Assembly: GCF_000359745.1 (NCBI RefSeq) | Contig: NZ_AQHN01000011.1 | Span: forward strand, 124,001-188,000 | DNA: 64,000 nt | Origin: Rhizobium freirei PRF 81 | Lineage (GTDB): Bacteria > Pseudomonadota > Alphaproteobacteria > Rhizobiales > Rhizobiaceae | Reading direction: 5' to 3' | Shown: piece after piece, positions 26,666 through 36,929 of the stretch | How the letters are laid out: each line of letters opens with the position of its first letter | Position numbering within the stretch: the first letter of the stretch is position 1 | The notes under the pieces: generated by a model | The model's input: only the letters and a program-made list of their open reading frames with translations | The model's database searches: none | What the model was told of the DNA's origin: nothing | Program-made: the position numbers and the translations under genes

Positions 26666-27643
26666 TTGATTACTGCCTATTGCTCAGATTCCAGGCCGCT
26701 TGAGCTTCCCGATCTCTCGGTCGCGGCCCGGTTGCCCGACAATGCCGTCTGGATCGACATGGTCGAGCCCTCGCGAGAGGAGGAAGCCAACATCGAGCGC
26801 CTGCTTGGGCTCGAAGTGCCGACGCGCGAAGACATGAAGGATATTGAGCCGTCGAGCCGCCTCTATATCGAGAACAGCTCGGTTTTCCTGACCGGATCGC
26901 TGCTGTGGAAGGCCGACACCAATCTGCCGATGCTGACCGATGTCGCTTTCATTTTGACGGGAGACCGGCTGGTCACCATTCGCTACGCACGGCCGAAATC
27001 CTTCGCATTGTTCATCGCGGCGCTGCAGCGAATTCCGCAGGAGCGGCGCACGGGCGTGGCGCTCCTTGCCAAGCTTTTGGAAACGATCGTCGACCGTACG
27101 GCCGAGGTGCTTGAACAGGCAGCGGCCGGTATCGATATATTGTCGGTGCACGTCTTCGGCGATCGCTTGAAGAAGATCCGCCGCCCGTCGAATTATCTGG
27201 AAGAAAAGCTCAAGGACATCGCTAGCTATCACCGTACGATCAGCAAAGTACGTGACAGCCTGAGTTCCCTGTCCCGGCTGCTGACCTTCCTTTCTACCAT
27301 CCCCGCAATGCAGCAGGACTCTGAAGCCAGAGAACTCTGCCGCAATGTGTCGCGGGATGTTCAGTCTCTGTCGGAGCATGCCTCTTTCGTCGCAGGCAAC
27401 ATCACTTTCCTGCTGGATGCATCGCTCGGACTGATCAATATCGAGCAGAACGCCATCATCAAGATCTTCTCGATCGCATCCGTGGTGTTTCTGCCGCCAA
27501 CGCTCGTGGCGTCCGTTTATGGCATGAATTTCGAGCGTATGCCCGAACTGCACTTCGCCTACGGCTACCCGGCTTCGTTGACGCTGATGGTCGTATCCGC
27601 CATCGTCCCGTTTTTCTTTTTTCGCTGGAAAGGCTGGCTCTGA
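26666..27643 (+). CDS. corA: CorA-type divalent metal (Mg2+) transporter
   Basis: A 325-residue inner-membrane channel. The large N-terminal cytoplasmic domain is followed by two C-terminal transmembrane helices, with the selectivity motif YGMN at about 290-293 after the first. The start is a TTG with a good AGGAG 8 bases upstream; no ATG lies in the correct position. It is followed 17 bp later by kup, so Mg2+ and K+ uptake genes are probably cotranscribed. Confidence 0.9.
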   Translation: MITAYCSDSRPLELPDLSVAARLPDNAVWIDMVEPSREEEANIERLLGLEVPTREDMKDIEPSSRLYIENSSVFLTGSLLWKADTNLPMLTDVAFILTGDRLVTIRYARPKSFALFIAALQRIPQERRTGVALLAKLLETIVDRTAEVLEQAAAGIDILSVHVFGDRLKKIRRPSNYLEEKLKDIASYHRTISKVRDSLSSLSRLLTFLSTIPAMQQDSEARELCRNVSRDVQSLSEHASFVAGNITFLLDASLGLINIEQNAIIKIFSIASVVFLPPTLVASVYGMNFERMPELHFAYGYPASLTLMVVSAIVPFFFFRWKGWL

Positions 27644-27660
27644 GAGTCTAGTGATCCTGA

Positions 27661-29562
27661 ATGTCTAACGAAACCAATCATTCTCCCGACGGGACGATGA
27701 ACGCTCGTAAGCTTGCCTACCTGGCCCTCGGTTCGATCGGTGTAGTGTATGGCGATATCGGCACAAGCCCCCTCTATGCCTTTCGCGAAGCGCTGAAGCC
27801 GGTGGCCGCCGACGGGCTGACCCGCGGCGAAGTCATCAGCGTCATCTCGCTGATGTTCTGGACGCTGACCATCATCGTCACGATCAAATATGTCCTTTTT
27901 CTGCTCCGTGCAGACAATGACGGCGAAGGCGGCACGCTGTCGCTGCTGGCCCTCCTGATGAAGACGGCGAATGGCCATACCGCCATTCTGATGCTGTTGG
28001 GCCTGTTGGGCGCGGCGCTGTTCCTCGGCGACGCCATGATCACGCCGGCGCTTTCGGTTCTTTCGGCGGTCGAAGGTCTAAAACTCGTCACGCCGCAGCT
28101 GTCGGACTATATCGTGCCGATATCGGTCGCGATCATGGCGCTGCTTTTCGCGATCCAGTCGCACGGCACCGGCGCGGTCGCCCGCTTCTTCGGCCCGATC
28201 ACGGCTCTCTGGTTCATCGTCATGGGCCTTGCCGGCATCATGCACATTTCCGATGACTACAGCATTCTGGCAGCGCTCAATCCCTGGTACGCGATCAGCT
28301 TTCTTCTGCGCGAGGGCTTTCTCGGCATCGTGGTGCTGGGCGCGGTGTTCCTGACCGTGACGGGTGCGGAAGCGCTTTATGCCGACCTCGGTCATTTCGG
28401 CCGCCGCCCGATCCAGTGGGCCTGGTTCGTGCTGGTGTTCCCGTCGCTGACCCTGAACTATTTCGGCCAAGGCGCCCTGGTGCTGCGCCAGCCCGAAGCC
28501 ATGTCCGATCCGTTCTTCCTGATGTATCCGCATTGGGCGATCCTGCCGGTGGTCATTCTCGCCACGCTCGCGACGATCATCGCCAGCCAGGCGGTCATCA
28601 CGGGTGCTTTCTCGCTCACGCGGCAGGCCATCCATCTCGGCTTCCTGCCGCGCATGGAAATCCTGTTTACCTCCGAGACCAATACCGGCCAGATCTTCCT
28701 GCCGTCGGTCAACACCGTCCTGTTCTTCGGCGTCATCTTCCTGGTGCTGAGCTTCAAGACGTCGGATGCGCTGGCGACGGCTTATGGCATTTCGGTCACC
28801 GGCGCGATGGTCGTCACCTCGATCATGGCCTTCGAATTCGTCCGGGTTCGCTGGAACTGGTCGCTGCCGATGGCTGCCGCCGTGCTGACGCCGCTGGTAT
28901 TGCTGGAATTCGTCTTCCTCGGCGCCAACCTGCTGAAGATCCACGACGGCGGCTACGTTCCGGTGACGATCGCAACGGCCTTTACCGTCATCATGTGGAC
29001 CTGGCGCCGCGGCACCTCGATCCTGATGGAAAAGACGCGCCACACCGACATCCCGCTGTCGTCCTTCGTCAGCTCGATCGAGCGCAAGAGTGATCACTCG
29101 CCGGCATATGTGCCGGGTACGGCGATCTTCCTGACCAGCGATCCGGAATCGGCGCCGGCCGCGCTGCTGCACAATCTGAAGCACAACCACGTTCTGCACG
29201 ACAAGAACGTCATCCTGACGATCCGCACCACCAACAAGCCGCGCGTCGCCCAAGAAGATCGTTATTCGGTCGAAAAGGTTTCCGAACGGTTCTCGCGCGT
29301 CGAGCTGCGCTTCGGCTTCATGGAATCGCAGAACGTCTCGCAGGCGTTGGCAATGCTACGCAAGACGGGCCTGAAGTTCGACATCATGTCGACCTCTTTC
29401 TATCTGGGCCGCCGCAAGCTGGTGCCGGATGCGAAATCGGGCATGCCGCATTGGCAGGACCGGCTCTACATCGCGCTCGCCAATGCCGCGACCGATCCCT
29501 CCGACTACTTCCGCCTGCCGGCCAACCGCGTGGTGGAACTGGGCTCGCACGTCATCATCTGA
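27661..29562 (+). CDS. kup: Kup family potassium uptake transporter
   Basis: A 633-residue K+:H+ symporter. About 12 hydrophobic helices fill residues 15-440, starting with [20 protein letters not shown], which is the Kup signature, followed by a roughly 190-residue cytoplasmic C-terminal domain. Length is normal. It is downstream of corA and ends at a rho-independent terminator. Rhizobia often carry several kup copies, so a number cannot be assigned. Confidence 0.93.
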   Translation: MSNETNHSPDGTMNARKLAYLALGSIGVVYGDIGTSPLYAFREALKPVAADGLTRGEVISVISLMFWTLTIIVTIKYVLFLLRADNDGEGGTLSLLALLMKTANGHTAILMLLGLLGAALFLGDAMITPALSVLSAVEGLKLVTPQLSDYIVPISVAIMALLFAIQSHGTGAVARFFGPITALWFIVMGLAGIMHISDDYSILAALNPWYAISFLLREGFLGIVVLGAVFLTVTGAEALYADLGHFGRRPIQWAWFVLVFPSLTLNYFGQGALVLRQPEAMSDPFFLMYPHWAILPVVILATLATIIASQAVITGAFSLTRQAIHLGFLPRMEILFTSETNTGQIFLPSVNTVLFFGVIFLVLSFKTSDALATAYGISVTGAMVVTSIMAFEFVRVRWNWSLPMAAAVLTPLVLLEFVFLGANLLKIHDGGYVPVTIATAFTVIMWTWRRGTSILMEKTRHTDIPLSSFVSSIERKSDHSPAYVPGTAIFLTSDPESAPAALLHNLKHNHVLHDKNVILTIRTTNKPRVAQEDRYSVEKVSERFSRVELRFGFMESQNVSQALAMLRKTGLKFDIMSTSFYLGRRKLVPDAKSGMPHWQDRLYIALANAATDPSDYFRLPANRVVELGSHVII

Positions 29563-29586
29563 TACGGACGCTATCGTTGCTTGCTG

Positions 29587-29616
29587 AAAGGCCTGGCGGA
29601 CATCCGCCGGGCCTTT
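29587..29616 (+). terminator. Rho-independent terminator after kup
   Basis: AAAGGCCTGGCGGA, a 2-base loop, then TCCGCCGGGCCTTT: two stacked stems ending in TTTT. It lies about 25 bp after the kup stop. Confidence 0.85.
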
Positions 29617-29727
29617 TCCTGGTTTACGCCCGCCACGTTCGTGACACATCCCTGCCCGAATTAACCATCCATCAAGGTTAATGGGAGATTATTCCGGCTC
29701 CTGGTTTCGAGTGCCGTTTGGAGTCCG

Positions 29728-30909
29728 GTGTTGTCTCGTTCGCGTTATGTCAGCCGAAAATTGCGGTTCCTGCCCGAGAATTGGATATCTCCAGCCGTTT
29801 TCGGGCTTTGCGCCTGGCTGATCTTTCCATCTCCGGCCGCCTACGGCGATCTTGCCGGTTTGCTTGCGGGCATAGACAGGGAAGGGGCCAACTGGCGCAT
29901 GGTGATGACCAATTCACCGGCCGGTTCCACCCATCAGGCGGAACTCGCCTTTGGTGATGCAAGTGCGGCCGCAGCCATCGGCGATGGCGGCCTCACACTG
30001 CCGGATGGAAGCCGCGTCGCTTTCCAGTCCGAGCGGAAGGGCAGCGACCCCAGGCCGGACGAGGAGCGCATCAACCGTCAGGCAAAGAAGGGCCGGGTGG
30101 TTGCCGTCGCGCCGATGCAGCCGCCGAAGGATTTTTCCGCCGGCTCCGTGCTGCAGCGTGACAGCATGCTGCTCCGTCCCGCGTCCGAGACCGGCGGGCG
30201 CACCGCTTTCCTGAAACCGAAGCTCGGCGGCAAGGAAATCCAGATCGCTACTGCCTTCTACAAGAAGCAGCCGCCGAAGCCGGATGACAGCGTGCCGACC
30301 TACCTGGCCAATCTGGTCACCAATCAGAATGCCGATATTCTCGCGGCCGCCTATGCGTCGCCGGCGCCGGATTATGCCCGCACCTCTCCCTTTGATTCCA
30401 TCCTTGCCAAGGATCAGGATGGCCAGGGTCGTTTCGTGCCGCAGATCGGACCGAAGGATCATTCCTGGGCCGCCAATGTCCTGCCGCCCTCGGTGTTCTC
30501 CTCGGACGAACAGCAATGTCTTGCGACAGGCATCTATTTTGAGGCGCGCGGGGAAGCGGTGAAGGGACAGGCAGCCGTCGCCCAGGTCATTCTCAATCGC
30601 GTCCGCAACCCGGCCTATCCCAAGACCATCTGCGGCGTTGTCTATCAGAATGAGGATTGGCACAATGCCTGCCAGTTCTCGTTTGCCTGCGACAACATCA
30701 AGAAGCGGGTCAATTCGCCGGAGCACTGGCATATCGCCCGCCAGGTTGCCATGGCGGTCACCGCCGGCAAGATCTGGTTGCCCGAAGTTGGATCCGCCAC
30801 CCATTATCATGCCGTCTACGTCAGGCCGAAATGGGCAGCCGAAATGGTAAAGGTCGGCCGCATAGGCATGCACATCTTCTATCGGACCTATGGCGGCGGC
30901 TGGAGCTGA
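29728..30909 (+). CDS. SleB-type cell wall hydrolase
   Basis: A 393-residue protein. An N-terminal hydrophobic signal/anchor (about 17-42) and a long low-complexity region are followed by a C-terminal Hydrolase_2/SleB domain (about 255-392) with CLATGIYFEARGE, VAQVILNRV and ATHYHAVYV; the Glu in YFEARGE is the expected catalytic residue. It probably cleaves peptidoglycan in the periplasm. The start is GTG with an adjacent TTG as alternative. In spore formers SleB acts in germination; here it is a general murein hydrolase. Confidence 0.85.
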   Translation: MLSRSRYVSRKLRFLPENWISPAVFGLCAWLIFPSPAAYGDLAGLLAGIDREGANWRMVMTNSPAGSTHQAELAFGDASAAAAIGDGGLTLPDGSRVAFQSERKGSDPRPDEERINRQAKKGRVVAVAPMQPPKDFSAGSVLQRDSMLLRPASETGGRTAFLKPKLGGKEIQIATAFYKKQPPKPDDSVPTYLANLVTNQNADILAAAYASPAPDYARTSPFDSILAKDQDGQGRFVPQIGPKDHSWAANVLPPSVFSSDEQQCLATGIYFEARGEAVKGQAAVAQVILNRVRNPAYPKTICGVVYQNEDWHNACQFSFACDNIKKRVNSPEHWHIARQVAMAVTAGKIWLPEVGSATHYHAVYVRPKWAAEMVKVGRIGMHIFYRTYGGGWS

Positions 30910-31217
30910 GGCGGCCGGAGCTGCGAATTGCCGCCCATTGAGCGTTCGCATGGCTGGCGAAAAAGCCGCAGCAAAGCCTGGGCTGAAGAGGATTCTTCGG
31001 CTCAGTTTTCGCTAATGACGGTCCTTTCAGTTTAAGGTCATGATTTAATTGGGCTAATTTATGGCTGGACAGATGCTGTCTACGCCTTGACTATGCTTTT
31101 TCCTAAAACTATGTTGCGCGCGACTTCAAAACGGGCCGAAAGGTGGCGAAACCTGCTGTTCGTTTGCGCGTTGACCGGGGATTGGGATAGCGCGCGACGG
31201 AAAGGGAGGGCATCATC
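30910..31217. other. Intergenic region with the atp promoter
   Basis: 308 bp without a gene between the hydrolase and atpI. It contains the promoter at 31087-31115. The remaining sequence is unremarkable, and no terminator for the hydrolase gene was clear. Confidence 0.5.
31087..31115 (+). promoter_or_regulatory. Housekeeping-type promoter of the atp operon
   Basis: TTGACT, a 17-base spacer, then TATGTT, both preceded by C as in the rhizobial RpoD consensus CTTGAC-N17-CTATAT. It lies about 100 bp upstream of atpI. The best promoter match seen in the window. Confidence 0.65.
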
Positions 31218-31562
31218 ATGACGGATGACCGCGACGAGGGTCTGGAACAGCGTCGAGCGCAGTTGGATGCCGAATTGGCAAGCAAGCGCTCTGCGATGAG
31301 AGAGGATGAAGGCAGGGAGGTTCGCGTCGAGGAAGGCCGTAAAGGCTACGCTCAGGCGATGAAGCTTTCCAGTGAATTCATTGCCGCCATCATCGTGGGT
31401 GCCGTTCTGGGCTACGTTTTAGACCGTTTTGTCGGCACGGCGCCGTGGGGCATGATTATCTTGCTGCTTCTCGGATTCTGTGCCGGTGTACTGAATGTGC
31501 TGCGCTCCGCAGGCAAGGTGGCGACACCAGTGCTCGAAGAGCGTCGGCCGGACAAGAAATGA
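31218..31562 (+). CDS. atpI: AtpZ/AtpI family ATP synthase accessory protein
   Basis: A 114-residue protein with a charged N-terminal half and two transmembrane helices (about 52-70 and 76-96). It is first in the F0 cluster, as usual. AtpI-type proteins assist assembly of the c-ring or ion supply; the exact role is uncertain. AAAGGGAGGGC is a strong ribosome site. Confidence 0.88.
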   Translation: MTDDRDEGLEQRRAQLDAELASKRSAMREDEGREVRVEEGRKGYAQAMKLSSEFIAAIIVGAVLGYVLDRFVGTAPWGMIILLLLGFCAGVLNVLRSAGKVATPVLEERRPDKK

Positions 31563-31640
31563 GCGGGAGCAACGCTGCGGCGCTGTTTCCAGGTGAGAGG
31601 CATCCGCTCGCTCGAGCGGAAAAATGAAAGAGAACAAGCG

Positions 31641-32393
31641 GTGGCAAACGGACCTACCCATCAGTTCCTGATCTTCAAGATTATCCCGATCGATATCGGC
31701 GGAATTGATTTTTCGTTCACCAATGCTTCCCTGTTCATGGTTGCCTCCGCAGTGATCTCTGCCGGCTTTCTCTATTATGCCAGCGCTGCGCGCAGCGTTA
31801 TCCCGAGCCGCGCTCAGTCCGTTGCGGAAATGGCCTATGAGTTCATCGCCTCGATGCTGAAGGAAGGGGCGGGGACGAAGGGCATGAAGTTCTTCCCGCT
31901 GGTTTTCTCGCTTTTCATGTTCGTGCTGACGGCAAACCTGCTCGGCATGGTTCCCTATTTCTATACCGTCACCAGCCAGATCATCGTCACCTTCGCGCTG
32001 GCGCTGCTGGTTATCCTGACGGTCATTCTCTACGGCTTCATCAAGCACGGCTTTGGCTTCCTCAAGTTGTTCGTGCCGCATGGTGTTCCGGGCATTCTCC
32101 TGCCGCTGGTGGTGGTGATCGAAATCATCTCCTTCCTGTCCCGGCCGATTTCGCTCTCCGTTCGTCTTTTCGCCAACATGCTGGCTGGTCATATCACGCT
32201 GAAGGTGTTCGCAGGCTTCGTCGCCTCGCTTGGAGCCCTCGGCGCGCTCGGCATCGGTGGTGCAATCCTTCCCCTCATCATGACCGTCGCCCTAACCGGT
32301 CTCGAGTTCCTTGTCGCCTTCCTCCAGGCCTACGTCTTCGCGGTACTGACTTGCATGTACCTCAACGACGCAGTTCACCCGGGTGGCCACTAA
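31641..32393 (+). CDS. atpB: F0F1 ATP synthase subunit a
   Basis: A 250-residue membrane subunit forming the proton half-channels. Five to six hydrophobic helices are visible, and the essential Arg lies in [14 protein letters not shown]. The start is taken as the GTG giving (M)ANGPTHQF, which is the family start in rhizobia; the upstream frame adds 16 non-family residues. It lies 78 bp after atpI and 66 bp before atpE. Confidence 0.93.
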   Translation: MANGPTHQFLIFKIIPIDIGGIDFSFTNASLFMVASAVISAGFLYYASAARSVIPSRAQSVAEMAYEFIASMLKEGAGTKGMKFFPLVFSLFMFVLTANLLGMVPYFYTVTSQIIVTFALALLVILTVILYGFIKHGFGFLKLFVPHGVPGILLPLVVVIEIISFLSRPISLSVRLFANMLAGHITLKVFAGFVASLGALGALGIGGAILPLIMTVALTGLEFLVAFLQAYVFAVLTCMYLNDAVHPGGH

Positions 32394-32459
32394 GGATAAA
32401 GACATTGGCGTCTAAGGGCGTCAGTCATTCACCGCACAACCATTTCAAAGGAGTTCAAC

Positions 32460-32687
32460 ATGGACGCGGAAGCAGCAAAGTTCATCGGCGCAGGTTTGGC
32501 TTGCTTTGGTATGGCCGGCACGGCTCTCGGCCTCGGCAATATCTTCGGCAGCTACCTGTCCGGCGCACTGCGCAATCCGTCTGCCGCTGACAGCCAGTTC
32601 GGCCGTCTGGTATTCGGCTTCGCCGTTACGGAAGCTCTGGGCATCTTCTCGCTGCTCATCGCTCTCCTCCTGCTCTTCGCCGTCTGA
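32460..32687 (+). CDS. atpE: F0F1 ATP synthase subunit c
   Basis: A 75-residue hairpin of two helices that forms the proton-driven rotor ring. The first helix has GxGxGxG-type packing ([21 protein letters not shown]), with the polar loop RNP. The ion-binding carboxylate is Glu in [15 protein letters not shown] precedes the ATG. A stem-loop follows the stop. Confidence 0.95.
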   Translation: MDAEAAKFIGAGLACFGMAGTALGLGNIFGSYLSGALRNPSAADSQFGRLVFGFAVTEALGIFSLLIALLLLFAV

Positions 32688-32704
32688 TATCAGCGGCGTC
32701 ATAG

Positions 32705-32733
32705 ATCACGGTTCGCGGGCAGCGAGCCGTGAT
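32705..32733 (+). terminator. Stem-loop between atpE and the b' subunit gene
   Basis: ATCACGGTTCGC pairs with GCGAGCCGTGAT (12 bp with one G-U) around a 5-base loop and is followed by TCTTTGTATTTG. The T-tract is weak, so it could be a partial terminator or an RNase barrier that keeps c-subunit mRNA in excess. Confidence 0.6.
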
Positions 32734-32765
32734 TCTTTGTATTTGCAGACCACCTGGAGGTGAGC

Positions 32766-33359
32766 ATGTTTGTGACCCCGGCATATGCTGACGAAGCACC
32801 GCCGGCCGCCGGTGCGGTGCACACGGCAACGGGTGCGCCGAATGAAGGCCATCACGCCGGCGTTTTCCCGCCGTTCGACCATACGACGTATCCGTCACAG
32901 CTGCTTTGGCTGGTGATCACCTTCGTTATCTTCTACGTGGCCATGCAGAAGATCGTCATTCCGCGCGTTGGCAATATTCTGGAGAGCCGGCATGACCGTA
33001 TCGCCCAGGATATAGAGGAAGCCTCGCGTCTGAAGGCCGAGGCCGACGCTGCCGTAGCGACCTACGAAAGCGAATTGGCTGCTGCGCGCACCAAGGCAAA
33101 TTCTATCGGCGCGACCGCCCGCGATGCCGCCAAGGCAAAGGCTGAGGAAGATCGCAAGACGATCGAAGCAAGCCTTTCCGAAAAGCTCAAGGCCGCTGAG
33201 GCTCGCATCGCCGAGATCAAGGCGAAGGCCTTTGGCGATGTCGGCGCGATTGCGGAAGAGACGGCTTCTGCCGTCGTCGAGCAGCTCGTTGGCAACGTCG
33301 CCGGCAAGGCCGATGTCGCATCGGCCGTCGCTGCAGTATCCGCAAAGCAGGAGGGTTGA
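32766..33359 (+). CDS. atpG: F0F1 ATP synthase subunit b' (second b subunit)
   Basis: A 197-residue peripheral stalk subunit. A short N-terminal extension is followed by one transmembrane helix (about 46-64) and a long charged coiled coil to the C-terminus. Two non-identical b subunits are typical of alphaproteobacteria and photosynthetic lineages. The ATG at 32766 has GGAGG 5 bases upstream; a GTG six bases earlier would overlap that site. The subunit b gene starts 3 bp after the stop. Confidence 0.9.
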   Translation: MFVTPAYADEAPPAAGAVHTATGAPNEGHHAGVFPPFDHTTYPSQLLWLVITFVIFYVAMQKIVIPRVGNILESRHDRIAQDIEEASRLKAEADAAVATYESELAAARTKANSIGATARDAAKAKAEEDRKTIEASLSEKLKAAEARIAEIKAKAFGDVGAIAEETASAVVEQLVGNVAGKADVASAVAAVSAKQEG

Positions 33360-33362
33360 TCC

Positions 33363-33854
33363 ATGACATTCGGTCTTGACGAAACTTTCTTCGCTTTTGT
33401 CGCTCTCATCATCTTCCTCGGCCTGATCGTCTATCTGAAGGTTCCGGGCATGATGGCAAAGTCGCTGGACGACCGCGCCGACCAGATCCGCAACGAACTG
33501 GCAGAAGCAAAGCGCCTGCGCGAAGAAGCCCAGCACCTGCTGGCCGAATATCAGCGCAAGCGTAAGGAAGCCGAGGCTGAGGCAGCAAATATCGTTGCCG
33601 CTGCCGAGCGCGAAGCCGAGATGCTGACGACGGAAGCCCGCAAGAAGACGGAGGAATTCGTCGCCAACCGTACGGCTCTGTCCGAGCAGAAGATCAAGCA
33701 GGCAGAAGCCGATGCGATGAAGGCGGTTCGGTCCGCCGCCGTCGATTTGGCGATCGCCGCTGCTGAAACCGTGCTCGCGAAAAAGGCCGACGGAAACGTT
33801 CAATCCGGTCTCTTCAACGACGCAGTCAACGAAGTGAAGACCCGCCTGAACTAA
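33363..33854 (+). CDS. atpF: F0F1 ATP synthase subunit b
   Basis: A 163-residue stalk subunit: a transmembrane helix at about 5-27 followed by a highly charged coiled coil. It is last in the F0 cluster and followed by a strong terminator, so the F1 genes (delta, alpha, gamma, beta, epsilon) are encoded elsewhere, the usual split arrangement in alphaproteobacteria. Confidence 0.93.
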   Translation: MTFGLDETFFAFVALIIFLGLIVYLKVPGMMAKSLDDRADQIRNELAEAKRLREEAQHLLAEYQRKRKEAEAEAANIVAAAEREAEMLTTEARKKTEEFVANRTALSEQKIKQAEADAMKAVRSAAVDLAIAAAETVLAKKADGNVQSGLFNDAVNEVKTRLN

Positions 33855-33880
33855 GCGTGTGAGAAATCATGCTTTGAAAG

Positions 33881-33902
33881 CCCCGCCTCGGCGGGGTTTT
33901 TT
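33881..33902 (+). terminator. Rho-independent terminator of the atp operon
   Basis: CCCCGC-CTCG-GCGGGG followed directly by TTTTTT, 26 bp after the atpF stop. Confidence 0.92.
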
Positions 33903-33981
33903 GTTTAATTGCTGCTTTTTTGGTGTTTGACGAAAGAGGTTCGCGCGCCTAGATCCCGTCATGGGGCTCGGGGGGCAGCAG

Positions 33982-34749
33982 ATGCACGCATCGAACGATC
34001 AGGGACCATTTCGCGAGGGCGACATTGTCTTTCGACCGGTTCGCCCATGGACAGCGAGCATTCATGCCTTGTTGGACGCTCTGCGGCGACATGGATTTGC
34101 TGCCGCGCCGCTACCTTTGGGGGTTGATGCGGGCTGGGAGAGGGTAGCCTATCTGCCCGGGACGACCGGCGACCTCGACGGCGATGAAGTGATGCGCTCC
34201 GAACGGGCGTTGCGATCCGCAGCGTCACTCCTTCGGCGCTATCATGATTGTACTACGCTATTTCTCCGTGAACTCGCAGCGGATGGCATATGGCAGTTGC
34301 CAACCCGCGCGTCGGGAGAGGAGGTCATCTGCCACGGGGATTTCGCCCCCTACAACGTCGTTTTGAACGATGGCGAGGTGACGGGCATCATCGATTTCGA
34401 GACGGCTCATCCCGGCTCACGATGCTGGGATCTGGCCTATGCCATCTATCGCTGGGCACCATTGTCTTCGGAGATCCGTGTGGCGGGTCTGAGCGGGCTG
34501 AGTGATCAAATCCGGCGCGCCCGCGTCTTTGTGGATGCCTACGGCTTGCCCCTCGCCGAACGCGCCCTGATACCGAGCACTATTATTGCGCGACTGCAAG
34601 CATTGCTGACCTTCATGGAGCAGGAGGCGGCCCGCGGCGTCGAGAGATACCGCCGTAACTTGCAGGATGGGCACGATCGCATCTACCGTCTCGACATCGC
34701 CTATGTATCGAAATGGTCGTCAGAGATCATTGCTGGGCTCTGCGAATGA
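33982..34749 (+). CDS. Aminoglycoside phosphotransferase/choline kinase family protein
   Basis: A 255-residue kinase-fold protein. HGDFAPYNV carries the catalytic Asp and the metal-binding Asn, and IIDFETA the DFG-like metal Asp. The N-terminal lobe is short, as if the ATP-binding part were reduced. Start taken at the ATG after GGGGGG; an ATG 21 bases upstream has no ribosome site. Such proteins phosphorylate small hydroxylated compounds; antibiotic resistance should not be assumed. It is convergent with rnhB. Confidence 0.75.
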   Translation: MHASNDQGPFREGDIVFRPVRPWTASIHALLDALRRHGFAAAPLPLGVDAGWERVAYLPGTTGDLDGDEVMRSERALRSAASLLRRYHDCTTLFLRELAADGIWQLPTRASGEEVICHGDFAPYNVVLNDGEVTGIIDFETAHPGSRCWDLAYAIYRWAPLSSEIRVAGLSGLSDQIRRARVFVDAYGLPLAERALIPSTIIARLQALLTFMEQEAARGVERYRRNLQDGHDRIYRLDIAYVSKWSSEIIAGLCE

Positions 34750-34758
34750 GGCGCTGCC

Positions 34759-35439
34759 TTAGACAGCTTCCTTCTTCAGAGGCCGAAAGCTCATGCGGTG
34801 CAGAGAGCACGGGCCATGCTGTTCGATGCCCGCGCGGTGTTGCGCCGTGCCGTATCCTGCATGGGCGGCAAAGCCATAGGCGGGAAACACAATGCCCGCG
34901 CGCGCCATCATCCGGTCACGCGTGACCTTGGCAACGATCGAGGCTGCGGCGATCGAAAAGGAGCGCGCATCGCCCTTTACCACGGCCTTTCCGGGGCAGG
35001 CGAGACCCGAGGGCACATCGAGGCCATCGGTCAGCACATAGCTTGCCGGCGTCGCCAGGCCGCAAATAGCACGGCGCATCGCATCGAGGCTTGCCTTGCG
35101 GATGTCAGTCCTATCGATGCTGGTAGCGCTTGAGGAGGCGATGGAAACCGTCGCCGTTGCGAGGATTTCGGCAAACAGCGCCTCTCGCTTGGCGGCGGTC
35201 AGCTGCTTCGAATCGTTCAATCCCTGCGGAATACGGTCGGGATCGAGAATAACCGCCGCTGCCACGACTGGCCCTGCGAGCGGCCCGCGGCCAGCCTCGT
35301 CGGCGCCGGCAACCGGCCAATGACCAGCGCGTCGGGCGATCAGCTCCAGCTCGAAGGTCGGAACGATCGGCCCCTCGTCGAAGAGCATGGGAGAATCGGG
35401 TGATGTGCGGCGTGGCATGCGGCGAAGCTCGCACACCAC
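34759..35439 (-). CDS. rnhB: Ribonuclease HII
   Basis: A 226-residue type 2 RNase H that removes ribonucleotides and RNA from DNA hybrids. Catalytic residues lie in [19 protein letters not shown] (Asp-Glu pair) and in VLTDGLD; NDSKQL and the conserved KVTRDR are present. The GTG at 35439 has AGGAG 5 bases upstream; an ATG 21 bases inside is possible. It follows the radical SAM gene on the same strand with a gap of about 100 bp. Confidence 0.92.
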   Translation of the reverse strand: MVCELRRMPRRTSPDSPMLFDEGPIVPTFELELIARRAGHWPVAGADEAGRGPLAGPVVAAAVILDPDRIPQGLNDSKQLTAAKREALFAEILATATVSIASSSATSIDRTDIRKASLDAMRRAICGLATPASYVLTDGLDVPSGLACPGKAVVKGDARSFSIAAASIVAKVTRDRMMARAGIVFPAYGFAAHAGYGTAQHRAGIEQHGPCSLHRMSFRPLKKEAV

Positions 35440-35537
35440 CCGATCTCCTGCAAGCCCCCGGTGGATCAGAGCGGCGAACCAGGGGGCTTTTCCGGCGGGT
35501 ACAGGGAAAACCCGCGAGGAAGGCCAGAATAGAAAGG

Positions 35538-36695
35538 TCAGAGCAGCGACAGCTGGACGCCGCTGCCGTCCGGCGGCACGAAGATGTCGTCGCGCAATGC
35601 GATGTTGCGCCGGATAAGCTCAAGCCGCCGCGTCGCCATTTCGAAGCGCCGGCTGATCTGCCAGGCATAGGGACCGGCGCCCTTCATGCGTTTGCCGAAT
35701 TCGGCGTCGTAATCCTTGCCGCCTCGCATCGAGCGGATCAGCGCCATGACGTGGCGATAGCGGTCGGGATAGTGCTGCAGCAGCCAGTCGCGAAACAGCG
35801 GGCTGACCTCGAGCGGCAGCCGCAGGATCACATAGCTTGCCTCCTGCGCGCCGGCGGCCTTGCCGGCATCGAGGATACGCTCGATCTCGTGGTCGTTGAG
35901 AGCCGGAATGATCGGCGCCACCATGATCGAGGTGCGAATGCCGGCCTCGTTCAAGGCCTGGATTGCCTCCAGCCGCCGCGGCGGCGTTGCGGCCCGCGGC
36001 TCCATGGCGCGTGCCAGCTTGCGGTCGAGCGTCGTCACCGACAAGGCCACTCGCACCAGGTTCTTGGCGGCCATGTCCCTGAGAATGTCGATATCGCGCA
36101 TGACCAGCGCCGATTTCGTGACGATGGCAACGGGATGGTTCGCCCTGTTCAGCACTTCGAGGATCTGGCGCATGATCCGCCATTCCTTCTCGATCGGCTG
36201 ATAGGGATCGGTATTGGTGCCGATGGCGATGACACGCGGCTTGTAGCCGGGCCTTGCCAGCTCGCGTTCAAGCAGCTTTGCCGCATCCGGCTTGGCAAAC
36301 AGCTTCGATTCGAAATCCAGACCCGCCGATAGGCCCATATAGGCATGGGTCGGCCGCGCGAAACAGTAGATGCAGCCATGTTCACAGCCGCGATACGGAT
36401 TGATGGAGCGATCGAAGGGAATATCGGGCGATTCGTTGCGGGTGATCGCGGTGCGCGGCTTTTCTACCTGCACCTCGGTCTTGAAGGGCGGGAGCTCCTC
36501 CCAGCTTTGCCAGCCGTCGTCGAAGGCCTCGCGCTGCTGCGGTTCGAACCGGCCGCTCGGATTCAATCCGGCACCGCGCCCGCGCCGGCGTTCGGCGTCG
36601 ACCCTGAGACCGGCATCGGCGATCAAAGCATTGGCAACGTCTGCCGTATTGGAAGGCGCGAAAGCGGCCTGCCCTGCGAGGGACTGCTCGTTCAT
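35538..36695 (-). CDS. PA0069-type radical SAM protein
   Basis: A 385-residue protein. The Fe-S cluster motif CEHGCIYC at about 105-112 (CxxxCxxC) and the following radical SAM barrel place it in the Rv2578c/PA0069 group, related to spore photoproduct lyase SplB. The reaction is unknown. The start ATG gives MNEQSLAGQ. It is likely cotranscribed with rnhB, a pairing that may be fortuitous. Confidence 0.85.
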   Translation of the reverse strand: MNEQSLAGQAAFAPSNTADVANALIADAGLRVDAERRRGRGAGLNPSGRFEPQQREAFDDGWQSWEELPPFKTEVQVEKPRTAITRNESPDIPFDRSINPYRGCEHGCIYCFARPTHAYMGLSAGLDFESKLFAKPDAAKLLERELARPGYKPRVIAIGTNTDPYQPIEKEWRIMRQILEVLNRANHPVAIVTKSALVMRDIDILRDMAAKNLVRVALSVTTLDRKLARAMEPRAATPPRRLEAIQALNEAGIRTSIMVAPIIPALNDHEIERILDAGKAAGAQEASYVILRLPLEVSPLFRDWLLQHYPDRYRHVMALIRSMRGGKDYDAEFGKRMKGAGPYAWQISRRFEMATRRLELIRRNIALRDDIFVPPDGSGVQLSLL

Positions 36696-36929
36696 CGGTA
36701 GCTCCAGCGCGGTTCATGCCATAGCAGGCCGCTTCTAAGATGATTAAATTCCTATCCAACAAATGAGAACATTGCAAGAACAAAAAATATCGAACACGCA
36801 CGGCAGTCGTGCAATATCTCCCCGACCTTATGGGGAGCCGGTCACATCCATGCATAAACCCTTGCTCAAACAACCGAGGTTGCGGCTTAAGCGCTGGCAA
36901 TAAATTGTGCGCCGCTCTATAAATGGGCA

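Noticed and set aside
33961..34749. Reading the phosphotransferase as an antibiotic-resistance gene
   Set aside because: The HGDxxxxN fold is shared by many metabolic kinases; nothing here points to a drug substrate.
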